A stretch of 64,000 nt of DNA from assembly GCF_900113735.1 (NCBI RefSeq), contig NZ_FOQM01000001.1:434001-498000 (forward strand), in the 5' to 3' direction. The position numbers and the translations under genes were made by a program. The stretch comes from Bradyrhizobium sp. Gha (GTDB lineage Bacteria; Pseudomonadota; Alphaproteobacteria; Rhizobiales; Xanthobacteraceae). The notes below the pieces were generated by a model, which worked only from the letters and a program-made list of their open reading frames with translations, was not told the DNA's origin and did no database searches. Within the stretch, counting starts at the first letter, position 1. The number at the start of each line of letters is the position of its first letter. Below, in pieces: positions 50,857 to 60,730 of the stretch.

Positions 50857-52503
50857 TCAACCCTTGACGATATCGCGCATCGCCGCGCGGCTGCTGCGAT
50901 CGACGTCGCGCAGCAGCTTATACACCTCGCGCTTCCTCGTGTGAAACGCCGCCATGTCAGGCGTCGTCGGCTCGCTCTTGCGCCCGAGCGCCGACATCTT
51001 CGCCATGGTCTCGCCGATCGAGGCATAGGCGCCACCGGCGACCGCGCCGAGCATCGCAGCACCCAGCAGCACCGGCTCCTTGGTCTGGGGCAGCGCGACG
51101 GTGAGGCCGGTGGTGTCAGCCATGATCTGCCGCACCAGCGGGCTGCGGCTGGCGCCGCCGCCCATGATCATGATGCCGGCATGCACGCCATGTGCGGCAA
51201 AGGCCTCGATCACCTCCGCGAGCCCATAGGCGAGTCCGCACAGACCCGCGATGAACAGCCGTTCCATCGAACCGACATCCGTGTCGAGATCGAGGCCCGC
51301 GATCACCGCGCGCGTATCGGGATCGGCGTAAGGCGAGCGATTGCCGATGAATTCGGGGAGCACATGGACGTCGCGGGCGAGCAGCGCTGCGCGGCTGGCA
51401 TCGCCGGCACGCGCGATGATGCGGCTTTCGAGGAACTCGATGAGGTCGACGCCCTCGCTCTTCGCCGCCGCGCTCGCCTTCACGTGTCCCGGATGCGACT
51501 TGAGCAGATGGTCGATCGCCGCGCCGGCGGCCGACTGCCCTCCCTCGTTGAGCCAGAAGTCCGGCACCATGCCCGAATAATAAGGACCCCAGACGCCGGG
51601 CACGAAGCACGGGTCCTTCGTGGTCGCCATGATGCAGGCCGACGTCCCCATGATGTAGGCCAGGCGGTCGGTGACATCGCTCGTTCCGCCCGACCCGTCA
51701 CGGCCGCCAATCGCGCCGATGCCGCCGGCATGGGCATCGATCAAGGAAGCACCGACCGGAATGCCTGCGGACAAGCCGAGATCGGCGGCGGCCGCGCGGG
51801 TGAGGCCAGTGCCGAGCCGTGTGCCGGGTGCGACGATCTCGGTACCGATGCGGGCGTAGTTCTCGCTGACGAAATCGGCCAGTCCAATGCGCTTGAAGAA
51901 CGGGGCACTCCAGCCGCCGCCGTCATGCGCGAGGTAGTTCCATTTACAGGTCACGGTGCAGGTCGAGCGCTGCAGCGATCCTGTCGCGCGCCAGGTCAGA
52001 TAGTCCGCCAGATCGAAGAAATGCCCGGCGGCGTCAAAGCTCGCACGCATGTGACGCTTGAGCCACAACAGTTTCGGCATCTCCATCTCGGGCGAGATCG
52101 AGCCGCCGACATAGCGCAGCACGGCGTCTTCGGTCTCGTTGATCAGCCGCGCTTCCGCGATCGCACGATGATCCATCCAGACGATGACGTTGCGCTGCGC
52201 CTCACCGGAGGCGCTGACCGTGACCGGCTCGCCCCTGATATCGAGCACCACCAGAGAGCAGGTTGCGTCGAAACCAATGCCGCCGACGCTGTCAGGCGCA
52301 ATCGCTGCTTCCGCGATCGCCGCCCGCACCGATTTGACGCAGGCCTCCCAGATATCTTCCGACGACTGTTCGACGATGTCGCCGGCCTCGTGCCAGATCC
52401 GGATCGGATGCCTGGCGGTCGCAAGCAGCGTTCCCGCCTCGTCAAACACCCCTGCCCGCGTGCTCGTGGTCCCTACGTCGACGCCGATATACGCTCGCGG
52501 CAT
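50857..52503 (-). CDS. FGGY family pentulose kinase
   Basis: A 548-residue kinase of the FGGY family. The N-terminal YIGVDVGTTSTRAGVFDE is the first phosphate-binding loop; GIGFDATCSLVVLD, VWMDHRAI and a C-terminal IMGGGASRSPLVRQIMADTT match the ribulokinase/D-ribulose kinase subgroup rather than glycerol kinase. It should phosphorylate a ketopentose such as D-ribulose or xylulose. It lies between the SDR and PfkB genes in the polyol operon. Confidence 0.9.
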   Translation of the reverse strand: MPRAYIGVDVGTTSTRAGVFDEAGTLLATARHPIRIWHEAGDIVEQSSEDIWEACVKSVRAAIAEAAIAPDSVGGIGFDATCSLVVLDIRGEPVTVSASGEAQRNVIVWMDHRAIAEARLINETEDAVLRYVGGSISPEMEMPKLLWLKRHMRASFDAAGHFFDLADYLTWRATGSLQRSTCTVTCKWNYLAHDGGGWSAPFFKRIGLADFVSENYARIGTEIVAPGTRLGTGLTRAAAADLGLSAGIPVGASLIDAHAGGIGAIGGRDGSGGTSDVTDRLAYIMGTSACIMATTKDPCFVPGVWGPYYSGMVPDFWLNEGGQSAAGAAIDHLLKSHPGHVKASAAAKSEGVDLIEFLESRIIARAGDASRAALLARDVHVLPEFIGNRSPYADPDTRAVIAGLDLDTDVGSMERLFIAGLCGLAYGLAEVIEAFAAHGVHAGIMIMGGGASRSPLVRQIMADTTGLTVALPQTKEPVLLGAAMLGAVAGGAYASIGETMAKMSALGRKSEPTTPDMAAFHTRKREVYKLLRDVDRSSRAAMRDIVKG

Positions 52504-52541
52504 TGTCGCTCCCGGTCGCTTCCGTCAATCTTGACGCAAGC

Positions 52542-53315
52542 CTACCAGCAAGTGTAGCCGCCATCCACCAGCACGATGCTGCCGGTCATCAGGCTGGCAG
52601 CCTCGGATGCCAGGAACAGAACGACCGAGGCGATCTCCTCGACCTGCCCCATTCGGGCCATCGGGGTTCCACCGATCCAGGCATCATACATCTTGGCGTT
52701 GCTCTTCACGAATGCGTTGAGCGGCGTCTCGATATAGGTCGGCGCCACCGCATTGACGCGGATGCCCCGCGCGCCCCATTCGGCGGCCAACGACTTGGTC
52801 AGATGGTGCACGCCGGCCTTTGAGGCATTGTAGAAGCACTGCTCCTGCGGCTTGTTGACGATGAAGCCGGACATCGAGCCGACATTGACGATGGCGCCAC
52901 TCTGGGCCTTGAGCATGTGCTTGCCAAACTCGCGGCAGCACCAGAAGGTGCCGTTGAGGTTGACGTCGATGACATTGAGCCAGTGCTCGTCGGTCACCGT
53001 CTCGGCCGGCGTCTCGCTGCGGGCAATGCCGGCATTGTTGACGAGGATGTCGACCTTGCCGTGGCGGGTGACGAGATCGTTGGCGACCTCCGCCACGCGC
53101 TTGGTGTCAGTGACGTCCATGATCGCGGTCTCGATCTCGAAACCCTTCGCTTTCAGGCTGGCCTTGGCATCGCTCGCGACCTTGCTGTCGCGGTCGCCGA
53201 TGATCACCTTGGCTCCAGCCTCGGCCAGCGCTTCGGCGCAGGCCAGGCCAATGCCCTGTCCGCCGCCGGTGATGAACGCGGTCTTGCCGCTCAGCTTGAA
53301 TTTTTCCAGGTACAT
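52542..53315 (-). CDS. SDR family polyol dehydrogenase
   Basis: A 257-residue short-chain dehydrogenase. FITGGGQGIGLACAEAL (about residues 14-30) binds the nucleotide, and IVNVGSMSGF with CFYNASKAGVHH supplies serine, tyrosine and lysine. Relatives oxidise sorbitol, ribitol, arabitol or threitol to the ketose; exact specificity is not readable. It is encoded between the Ugp/Smo-type ATPase and the FGGY kinase, which fits import of a polyol, oxidation to the ketose and phosphorylation. Confidence 0.9.
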   Translation of the reverse strand: MYLEKFKLSGKTAFITGGGQGIGLACAEALAEAGAKVIIGDRDSKVASDAKASLKAKGFEIETAIMDVTDTKRVAEVANDLVTRHGKVDILVNNAGIARSETPAETVTDEHWLNVIDVNLNGTFWCCREFGKHMLKAQSGAIVNVGSMSGFIVNKPQEQCFYNASKAGVHHLTKSLAAEWGARGIRVNAVAPTYIETPLNAFVKSNAKMYDAWIGGTPMARMGQVEEIASVVLFLASEAASLMTGSIVLVDGGYTCW

Positions 53316-53335
53316 GGTCGTCGTCCCGTTTCTTG

Positions 53336-54343
53336 TTAGTTCCTGATCGCATTGCCGCTGGTGTCGAAGCGGTGAATGCGCGCGGGGTCCGGCACCAGCG
53401 ACACGCGGTCGCCGGCATGCAGGCTCAATTCGCCGATGTAGCGCGCCGTCAACATCCCGAGCGGTCCGGCGTCGACGTAGAGAAAAGTATCGCTGCCGAG
53501 ATGCTCGGCGACCGAGATGGTGCCCTGCCAGCCGCCAGCGCCGTCACGCTCGATCTTGAGGTGCTCCGGCCGCACGCCGATCGTGGTCGCGCCTTGCTGC
53601 TGGGCGAGCTCGCCGGTGACGAAGTTCATCTTGGGCGAGCCGATGAAGCCGGCGACGAAAAGGTTGGCAGGCCGCTCGTAGAGCTCCAGCGGCGAGCCGT
53701 ATTGCTCGATCTTGCCGGCGTTGAGTACGACGATCTTGTCGGCCATGGTCATGGCTTCGACCTGGTCGTGGGTGACGTAGATCGCGGTGGTGCCGAGCTG
53801 CTTCTGGAGCCGCGTCACCTCGATGCGCATCTGTACGCGCAATGCGGCGTCGAGATTGGACAGCGGCTCGTCGAACAGGAACCCCTTGGGCTCGCGAACG
53901 ATGGCACGGCCGATCGCGACGCGCTGGCGCTGGCCGCCGGAGAGCTCACGCGGCTTGCGGTCGAGATAGGGCGTGAGGTTCAGCGTCGCAGCGGCGGCCT
54001 CGACCTTGCGGTTGATCTCGTCCTTGGGCAATCCCGCCATCTTCAGGCCGAAGCCGATATTGCCGCGCACACTCATGTGCGGATAGAGCGCGTAGGACTG
54101 GAATACCATCGACAGCCCGCGCTTGGCGGGCGGCGTGTCGACGACATTCTTGCCGTCGATCAGGATGGCGCCGCCTGTGACGTCCTCCAGGCCCGCTATC
54201 AGCCGGAGAAGCGTAGTCTTGCCGCAGCCGGATGGACCGACGAAGACAACGAAAGATCCGTCGGCGATATCGAGATCCGCCCCCTTGATGATGTGCACCG
54301 GGCCGAACGATTTCTGTACGCCCTGAAGAGTGATCTGACCCAT
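53336..54343 (-). CDS. Sugar/polyol ABC transporter ATP-binding protein (MalK/SmoK type)
   Basis: A 335-residue ATPase of the CUT1 carbohydrate importers. Walker [21 protein letters not shown], signature [16 protein letters not shown], Walker [16 protein letters not shown], then a C-terminal regulatory OB-like domain (from about residue 235, [14 protein letters not shown]). It energises the two permeases encoded just upstream. Spacing to them is 15 bases. Confidence 0.94.
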   Translation of the reverse strand: MGQITLQGVQKSFGPVHIIKGADLDIADGSFVVFVGPSGCGKTTLLRLIAGLEDVTGGAILIDGKNVVDTPPAKRGLSMVFQSYALYPHMSVRGNIGFGLKMAGLPKDEINRKVEAAAATLNLTPYLDRKPRELSGGQRQRVAIGRAIVREPKGFLFDEPLSNLDAALRVQMRIEVTRLQKQLGTTAIYVTHDQVEAMTMADKIVVLNAGKIEQYGSPLELYERPANLFVAGFIGSPKMNFVTGELAQQQGATTIGVRPEHLKIERDGAGGWQGTISVAEHLGSDTFLYVDAGPLGMLTARYIGELSLHAGDRVSLVPDPARIHRFDTSGNAIRN

Positions 54344-54358
54344 GTTCCGGCAGCCCCT

Positions 54359-55189
54359 TTACTTCACCGCGCCGAAGGTGAGCCCGCGCACGAGCTGCTT
54401 CTGGCTGAACCAACCGAGGACGAGAATGGGCGCGATCGCCAGCGTGGATGCCGCTGACAGCTTTGCCCAGAACAGTCCTTCCGGACTGGAATAGGACGCG
54501 ATGAACGTCGTGAGCGGCGCGGCATTCGAGGTCGATAGGTTCAACGTCCAGAACGCCTCGTTCCAAGCCAGGATCAGGTTGAGCAGCAAGGTCGATGCGA
54601 GCCCCGGGATCGCCATCGGCGTCAGCACATAGACGAGCTCGCGGCCGATCGTGGCACCGTCCATGCGCGCGGCTTCCAGGATGTCGCGCGGGATCTCCTT
54701 GAAATAGGTGAAGAGCATCCAGATGACGATCGGAAGATTTCCGAGGCAAAGGATGAAGACGAGGCCGATGCGGGAATCGAGCAATCCAAAGGACTTGTAG
54801 ATCAGGTAGATCGGGACCAGCACGCCGACCGGCGGCATCATCTTGGTCGACAGCATCCAGAGCAGGATGTCCTTGGTGCGCTTGGTCGGCGAGAACGCCA
54901 TCGACCAGGCAGCGGGGATCGCGATCAGGAGCGCAACCAGCGTCGAGCCGCCGGCGATGATGATCGAGTTCATGGCGTGGAGCAGATAGTCGCTGCGCTC
55001 CTGCACCGTCGCATAGTTTTCCGTGGTCCAGTGGAAGAACAGGAAGGATGGCGGGACGGCAAAGGCCTCGAGCTCCGTCTTGAAACTCGCCAGCACCATC
55101 CAGAGGATCGGGAAGAAGATGAGGAAACCGAAGAACCATGCCCCGATCGTCGAAATCGCCACCTGCTGTGTGGTTGACTTGCGCGCCAT
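54359..55189 (-). CDS. Carbohydrate ABC transporter permease (SmoG/MalG type)
   Basis: A 276-residue inner-membrane permease with six helices. FFPILWMVLASFKTELEAFA near the N-terminus and the EAA loop EIPRDILEAARMDGATIGRE are typical of MalG-type subunits; the protein ends VRGLTFGAVK, as MalG homologues do. Partner of the SmoF-like permease, whose gene ends 4 bases upstream. Confidence 0.93.
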   Translation of the reverse strand: MARKSTTQQVAISTIGAWFFGFLIFFPILWMVLASFKTELEAFAVPPSFLFFHWTTENYATVQERSDYLLHAMNSIIIAGGSTLVALLIAIPAAWSMAFSPTKRTKDILLWMLSTKMMPPVGVLVPIYLIYKSFGLLDSRIGLVFILCLGNLPIVIWMLFTYFKEIPRDILEAARMDGATIGRELVYVLTPMAIPGLASTLLLNLILAWNEAFWTLNLSTSNAAPLTTFIASYSSPEGLFWAKLSAASTLAIAPILVLGWFSQKQLVRGLTFGAVK

Positions 55190-55193
55190 GATT

Positions 55194-56066
55194 TCAGGCT
55201 TCCAGGTTGCGGCCGACGATGCGGACGAGGAAGAAGGCGACGATATTGGCGATGACCACAGCCACGAGGCCGCCGGCGGATGCGCTGCCGACGTCGAACT
55301 GGATCAGCGCCTGCGAATAGATCAGGAAGGCGATGTTGGTGGTTTGCAGGCCCGGCCCACCGCCGGTGGTGACGAAGATCTCGGCGAACACGGTCAACAG
55401 GAAGATGGTCTCGATCAGGATCACCACGGTGATCGGGCGCGCCAGATGCGGCAATGTGATGTAGATGAAGGTCGAGATGGCGCTGGCACCATCCATCTCG
55501 GCTGCCTCCTTCTGCTCCTCGTCAAGCGATTGCAGCGCAGTGAGCAGGATCAGGGTCGCGAACGGCAGCCATTGCCAGGCCACGATCAGGATCACCGAGA
55601 ACAGCGGGACGTCGTTGAACCAGTCGATCGGCGTCAGCCCTACCAGCTTGGCGAGCCAGGCGAACAGGCCGGACACCGGGTGCATCAGCAAATTCTTCCA
55701 GACCAGCGCGCTCACCGTCGGCATCACGAAGAACGGCGCGATCACCATCAACCGCACGAAGTTGCGGCCGATGACGGGCTGGTCGAGCAGCAGCGCCAGA
55801 GGAATGCCGAGCAGGATCGTCAGCGCCAGCACCGAGCCGACCAGCACCAGCGTGTTCTCGAGCGAGGCGAGGAAGGCGGGATCGGTGAGGAAGTAGCGAA
55901 AATTCTCCAGCCCGACGAAGGCTTCCGAACCGGGATCGAGCAGGCTGTAATGCAGCGTCGCGAAATAGATCGTCAGCGCGAGCGGAACGATCATCCAGAT
56001 GAACAGCAGTCCGACGGCCGGGGTCAGGAGCGACCGCGCCAGGAATTGCGTCTGCCGGGTTGCCAT
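55194..56066 (-). CDS. Carbohydrate ABC transporter permease (SmoF/MalF type)
   Basis: A 290-residue inner-membrane permease with six helices. FLARSLLTPAVGLLFIWMIV opens the first helix and EEQKEAAEMDGASAISTFIY is the EAA loop contacting the ATPase. The ATG at 56066 is preferred; an ATG at 56102 would add 12 residues overlapping an intercistronic hairpin. The gap of about 90 bases to the binding-protein gene upstream contains two stem-loops. Confidence 0.92.
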   Translation of the reverse strand: MATRQTQFLARSLLTPAVGLLFIWMIVPLALTIYFATLHYSLLDPGSEAFVGLENFRYFLTDPAFLASLENTLVLVGSVLALTILLGIPLALLLDQPVIGRNFVRLMVIAPFFVMPTVSALVWKNLLMHPVSGLFAWLAKLVGLTPIDWFNDVPLFSVILIVAWQWLPFATLILLTALQSLDEEQKEAAEMDGASAISTFIYITLPHLARPITVVILIETIFLLTVFAEIFVTTGGGPGLQTTNIAFLIYSQALIQFDVGSASAGGLVAVVIANIVAFFLVRIVGRNLEA

Positions 56067-56094
56067 CCTCAGGCTCTCCGCTTGGAGGAAGAAG

Positions 56095-56128
56095 GCGGCC
56101 ATCCATCGCGCAAGGAGTGGATGGCCGC
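56095..56128 (-). terminator. Intercistronic hairpin after the polyol-binding-protein gene
   Basis: GCGGCCATCCA (56095-56105) and TGGATGGCCGC (56118-56128) make a perfect 11-base-pair stem with a 12-base loop, followed on the minus strand by CTTCTTCC. It lies between the binding-protein stop and the SmoF-like start. A smaller dyad (GAGCTC, 56135-56151) precedes it. Most likely it is a leaky terminator or a 3' end stabiliser that keeps binding protein in excess over permease. Confidence 0.7.
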
Positions 56129-56155
56129 GAGTTTGAGCTCAGGGAGAGCTCGGGT

Positions 56156-57466
<1,311 letters not shown>

Positions 57467-57488
57467 GGTGTCCTCCCTCAACTCGCGC

Positions 57489-57522
57489 TTTGAGCATATG
57501 CCCACGCGTTGAGCGTATGTTC
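57489..57522. promoter_or_regulatory. Operator-like element upstream of polyol operon
   Basis: Two direct repeats TTGAGCATATG (57490-57500) and TTGAGCGTATG (57509-57519) stand 19 bases apart, 24 bases upstream of the binding-protein GTG. The 34-base block aligns without gaps to 59335-59368, upstream of the HAD gene, at about 23 positions, including ATCAT/GCATAT-CCCA and TGAGC. A common regulator site, probably for the SorC protein encoded between them, is inferred. Confidence 0.55.
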
Positions 57523-57659
57523 GGCCGAGGTGCGGCAGATGTCAAGCAGGCGCGCACGCATCCCGGCAACTTATGAGTGCTGCGGTGCGGGAGCGGACGC
57601 CTAGACTAGTCCGTGCGCGGATGATCATTATGCGAGCCGCACGCCCACGGCTCGCTCGA

Positions 57660-57681
57660 CCTCTTGCGCAAGCGGGAGAGG
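57660..57681. repeat. REP-like inverted repeat
   Basis: CCTCTTGCGC and GCGGGAGAGG are imperfect inverted repeats (CCTCT..CGC / GCG..AGAGG) around AA, just after the SorC gene stop on the minus strand. It may end the HAD-SorC transcript. It resembles the GC-rich repeats at 42839 and 62330. Confidence 0.45.
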
Positions 57682-57707
57682 GAGCCGAATCCCGTTGCCG
57701 CGCTAGC

Positions 57708-58658
57708 TCAGCGCTCCAGGATCGACCTGGCGGTGGTCTCGTCGGTGATCAGGCCGTTGATCAGCCGCCCGTTCAGCGCGGCCGCGATCGCCGGCACCTT
57801 GGCCGCACCGATTGCAGCGCCGATGGTCGTGGTCTTCGCCGGCACCTCCGGCGGAATGCTGGTGAGGCGCTTGTTGGTGCCGGCCTTGAGCAGGCGCCCC
57901 TTGGAATCATAGGCCCAGCCGGTGATCTCGCCGATGGCGCCCTGCCGCATCATCTCGAACAATTCGTCACGGGTGACGAAGCCGTCGACATGGACCTGCG
58001 CCTTCTGGTCCATCTGGCCGATGCCGACGAGGCGCAGATCCGCCTTGGCCGCGACCGCCTTCACCTTGGCGATCGGCTCGATACGTACCATCTTGTTGCG
58101 CTCGTCTTCGGACGACATCAGGAACGGTAGCGGCATCGGATAGTGCCGCGCGCCGGTCCGGTCGGCGAGACGGCCGACGGTGTCGTAGAAGCTCGCCGAC
58201 CCGTCGGCCGAGATGTTGCCGACCAGCGAGACGATCTGATGGTTGGGCCGGTCGATCGGCGTGACGCGCTCGACCGCGGCGCGCACCGCCCGCCCCGTGC
58301 CAAGCGCGACGATCACAGGCGTCTCCGAACGGAGCTTCGCATCGAGCAGGTTGGCGCAGCGCTCGGCGATGCCGGCCGTCGCCTGTGGCGCAGCAGAGTC
58401 GGCCGGCACGACCTCGCAATGGCTCAGGTCGAAGCGCTCCTTCAACCGTGCGGCCAGTTCCATGCAGGCCGCGATCGGATGATCGAGTCGGAAGGTGATG
58501 AGCCGCTCGGCGAGGCACAGCGACACCAGCCGCTGCGCCGAGGCGCGCGATACCTGCAGCATCTTTGCGATCTCGTCCTGGGTATGGCCGGCGATGAAAT
58601 AGAGCCAGCCGGCACGGGCGGCGTCATCGAGCCTGGATTTTTCGTTCTCCGCGGCCAT
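57708..58658 (-). CDS. SorC/DeoR family sugar-binding transcriptional regulator
   Basis: A 316-residue regulator. Helix-turn-helix near residues 25-50 (HTQDEIAKMLQVSRASAQRL), then a SorC-type sugar-phosphate-binding domain with VIVALGTGRAVRAAVERVTP and VGNISADGSASFYDTVGRLA. It is related to SmoC-type regulators of polyol operons. It begins 6 bases after the HAD gene, so the two are one transcript. Its probable targets are its own promoter and the downstream polyol operon, both of which carry a similar 34-base element. Confidence 0.9.
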   Translation of the reverse strand: MAAENEKSRLDDAARAGWLYFIAGHTQDEIAKMLQVSRASAQRLVSLCLAERLITFRLDHPIAACMELAARLKERFDLSHCEVVPADSAAPQATAGIAERCANLLDAKLRSETPVIVALGTGRAVRAAVERVTPIDRPNHQIVSLVGNISADGSASFYDTVGRLADRTGARHYPMPLPFLMSSEDERNKMVRIEPIAKVKAVAAKADLRLVGIGQMDQKAQVHVDGFVTRDELFEMMRQGAIGEITGWAYDSKGRLLKAGTNKRLTSIPPEVPAKTTTIGAAIGAAKVPAIAAALNGRLINGLITDETTARSILER

Positions 58659-58664
58659 ACGGCC

Positions 58665-59327
58665 TCACGCCTCCCAGAAATCGCTCATTTGCGCGAAGAC
58701 CCGATCGGCTCCGGCTGCGGATAATATAGCCCGGCCATCGCGGGCGCGATAATGGCCACCGCCGACAAATCCCCAGACCGTCATGCCCGCCGCCTTGGCG
58801 GCCTGCACGCCGCTGACACTGTCCTCGATCACCAGCGTGCGCGAAGGGCTGGCCTGCATCTTCCCGGCAGCGTGCAGAAAGAGATCCGGCGCCGGCTTGC
58901 CGTGCCTGACCATCTGCGCGGTATAGAGCCGATCGCCGAAATGCGGCGCGAGGCCGGTGACGTCAAGCGACAACGAGACGCGGTCGAGGTCGCTCGACGA
59001 TGCAACACATCGCGGCGTCTCCAATTCGGACAGCACCGCGCCGACGCCGGGGATCGGCTGGAGCGCCCCCGCAAACGTCTCGAGCACACGCGCCTTCAGG
59101 CGCGGAAGAAAGTCATCAGGCAAGGCCTGCCCGAGATCGCCATAGTGCTGCTCGATCGCCTTGGTGCTGCGTCCGAGAAAAAGTTCGAGCGCCTGCTCCA
59201 CACTGAGCCGAAAGCCGAATTCCGCCAAGACGTCGGACAGGCAGTGACAGCTGAGCAGTTCGCTGTCGACGAGCACGCCGTCGCAATCGAAGATGATCAG
59301 ATCGGGTTTTGGCCGGCGCTGGTCCAT
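58665..59327 (-). CDS. HAD family phosphatase (beta-phosphoglucomutase-like)
   Basis: A 220-residue haloacid-dehalogenase-fold hydrolase. The nucleophile is Asp14 in LIIFDCDGVLVDSE, with the acid/base Asp16. The SSSDLDRV and RHGKPAPDLFLHAA segments supply the serine/threonine and lysine of motifs II and III, and VIEDSVSGVQAAKAAGM is motif IV. A cap of the C1 type lies between motifs I and II. It may dephosphorylate a sugar phosphate in polyol catabolism or remove a toxic by-product. The ATG is only 8 bases from the operator-like element, so the mRNA leader may be very short. Confidence 0.88.
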   Translation of the reverse strand: MDQRRPKPDLIIFDCDGVLVDSELLSCHCLSDVLAEFGFRLSVEQALELFLGRSTKAIEQHYGDLGQALPDDFLPRLKARVLETFAGALQPIPGVGAVLSELETPRCVASSSDLDRVSLSLDVTGLAPHFGDRLYTAQMVRHGKPAPDLFLHAAGKMQASPSRTLVIEDSVSGVQAAKAAGMTVWGFVGGGHYRARDGRAILSAAGADRVFAQMSDFWEA

Positions 59328-59334
59328 CCCCGCA

Positions 59335-59368
59335 TTCGATCATATACCCAGATGATGAGCAATAGTTC
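59335..59368. promoter_or_regulatory. Second copy of the SorC operator-like element
   Basis: This block, containing GATCATATACCCA and TGATGAGCAATAG, aligns without gaps to 57489-57522 at about 23 positions and in the same orientation relative to the downstream minus-strand gene. It lies 8-41 bases upstream of the HAD start. Autoregulation of HAD-SorC by the SorC protein is inferred. Confidence 0.5.
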
Positions 59369-59467
59369 ACAAGGGAGCAGAACGCGGGCCTTGGTAAGCC
59401 TCTCCGTTGGGTGGGCCGAGCAGAACAACTTGTCCGCCGTCGCTCGAAGGAGCGAGGGCAGAAGCGC

Positions 59468-59503
59468 GCCCACCACTTTTTTCAATCGGGGAAAGCGGTG
59501 GGC
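59468..59503. terminator. Hairpin after the ChvE-type permease gene
   Basis: GCCCACCACTTT and AAAGCGGTGGGC are inverted repeats with one mismatch in 12, with a T-run partly in the loop, about 37 bases after the permease stop on the minus strand. A second small stem (GGGCAC/GTGCCC) precedes it. Probable end of the sugar ABC transcript; no clean U-tail follows. Confidence 0.45.
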
Positions 59504-59539
59504 ACGGCGCCGCGCGCCTGTGCCCTGCCCCGAGACCGC

Positions 59540-60730
59540 CTACCGCCGCTGGTTATACACGTCGATGCACACGGCGCCGAGCAGGACCAGGCCCTTGATG
59601 ACCTGCTGGTAGTCGATGCCGATGCCGAGGATGGACATGCCGTTGTTCATCACACCCATGATCATGGCGCCGACCACGGCGCCGCCGACGCGCCCCACGC
59701 CGCCATAGGCCGAGGCACCGCCGATGAAGCAGGCGGCGATGACGTCGAGCTCGAAGCCGAGACCCGCTTTCGGCGTCGCGGTATTGAGGCGTGCGGCGAA
59801 CACGAGCCCAGCAAGCGCGGCCAGCACGCCCATGTTGACGAAAGTGAAGAAGGTCAGCCGCTCGGTCTTGATACCCGACAAGCCAGCCGCCTTGGCGTTG
59901 CCGCCGACGGCATAGATATGCCGGCCGATCACGGTACGACGGGTGACGAAGCCATATAGGGCGATCAGGACGCTCATGATCACCAGCACGTTGGGCAGGC
60001 CACGATAGGTCGCGATCAGATAGGTGAAGTACAGCACGGCACAGGCGAGCACCACGCTCTTGCCGAGGAAGAACGCGTAGGGCTCGACCTCGATGCCGTG
60101 CGAGACCTCGCGCGTGCGGCTCTTGGCGCTGGCGTAGACCAGGGCCAGCGCCAGCAACGCGCCGATCAGCATCGATGTCGGATGCAGCGTGCCGGTCTCG
60201 GGCAGCAGTTCCGGAATGAAACCCGAGGACAGTTTCTGGAAGGTCGATGGGAACGGTCCGAGCGATTGGCCCTGCAACACCGCGAGCGCGAGACCTTTGA
60301 AAACGAGCATGCCGGCCAAGGTCACGATGAAGGACGGGATCTTGAAATAGGCCACCCAATAGCCCTGCGCGGCACCAATGGCCGCGCCGACGATGAGACA
60401 GGCGATGAAGGCGACGGTATAGTCGACCTTGTAGGTCACCATGAGGAGCGCGGCGACCGCGCCGACGAAGCCGGCGACCGATCCGACCGACAAGTCGATG
60501 TGCCCCGTGACGATCACCAGCAGCATGCCGAGCGCCATGATGACGATGTAGCTGTTCTGCAGCACAAGGTTGGTCAGGTTGAGCGGCTGCAGCAGCGTGC
60601 CACTGGTCATGACCTGGAAGAACAGCATGATCGCGACCAGCGACATCAGCATGCCGTAGTTGCGCAGATTGTTCTTGATGAAGCTTCCGTGCCGGCGCTC
60701 CTCAGGCAGCGAAACCGTCTTGTCGGTCAT
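59540..60730 (-). CDS. gguB: Multiple-sugar ABC transporter permease (GguB/XylH type)
   Basis: A 396-residue inner-membrane permease of the CUT2 (ribose/xylose) class with about ten hydrophobic helices. GMLLVIVTGHIDLSVGSVAGF and IGRHIYAVGGNAKAAGLSGI are class signatures, as is the C-terminal GMSILGIGIDYQQVIKGLVL. It is the last gene of the set lactonase-chvE-gguA-gguB. Start overlaps the ATPase stop by four bases. Homologues named GguB work with ChvE in agrobacteria. Confidence 0.92.
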   Translation of the reverse strand: MTDKTVSLPEERRHGSFIKNNLRNYGMLMSLVAIMLFFQVMTSGTLLQPLNLTNLVLQNSYIVIMALGMLLVIVTGHIDLSVGSVAGFVGAVAALLMVTYKVDYTVAFIACLIVGAAIGAAQGYWVAYFKIPSFIVTLAGMLVFKGLALAVLQGQSLGPFPSTFQKLSSGFIPELLPETGTLHPTSMLIGALLALALVYASAKSRTREVSHGIEVEPYAFFLGKSVVLACAVLYFTYLIATYRGLPNVLVIMSVLIALYGFVTRRTVIGRHIYAVGGNAKAAGLSGIKTERLTFFTFVNMGVLAALAGLVFAARLNTATPKAGLGFELDVIAACFIGGASAYGGVGRVGGAVVGAMIMGVMNNGMSILGIGIDYQQVIKGLVLLGAVCIDVYNQRR

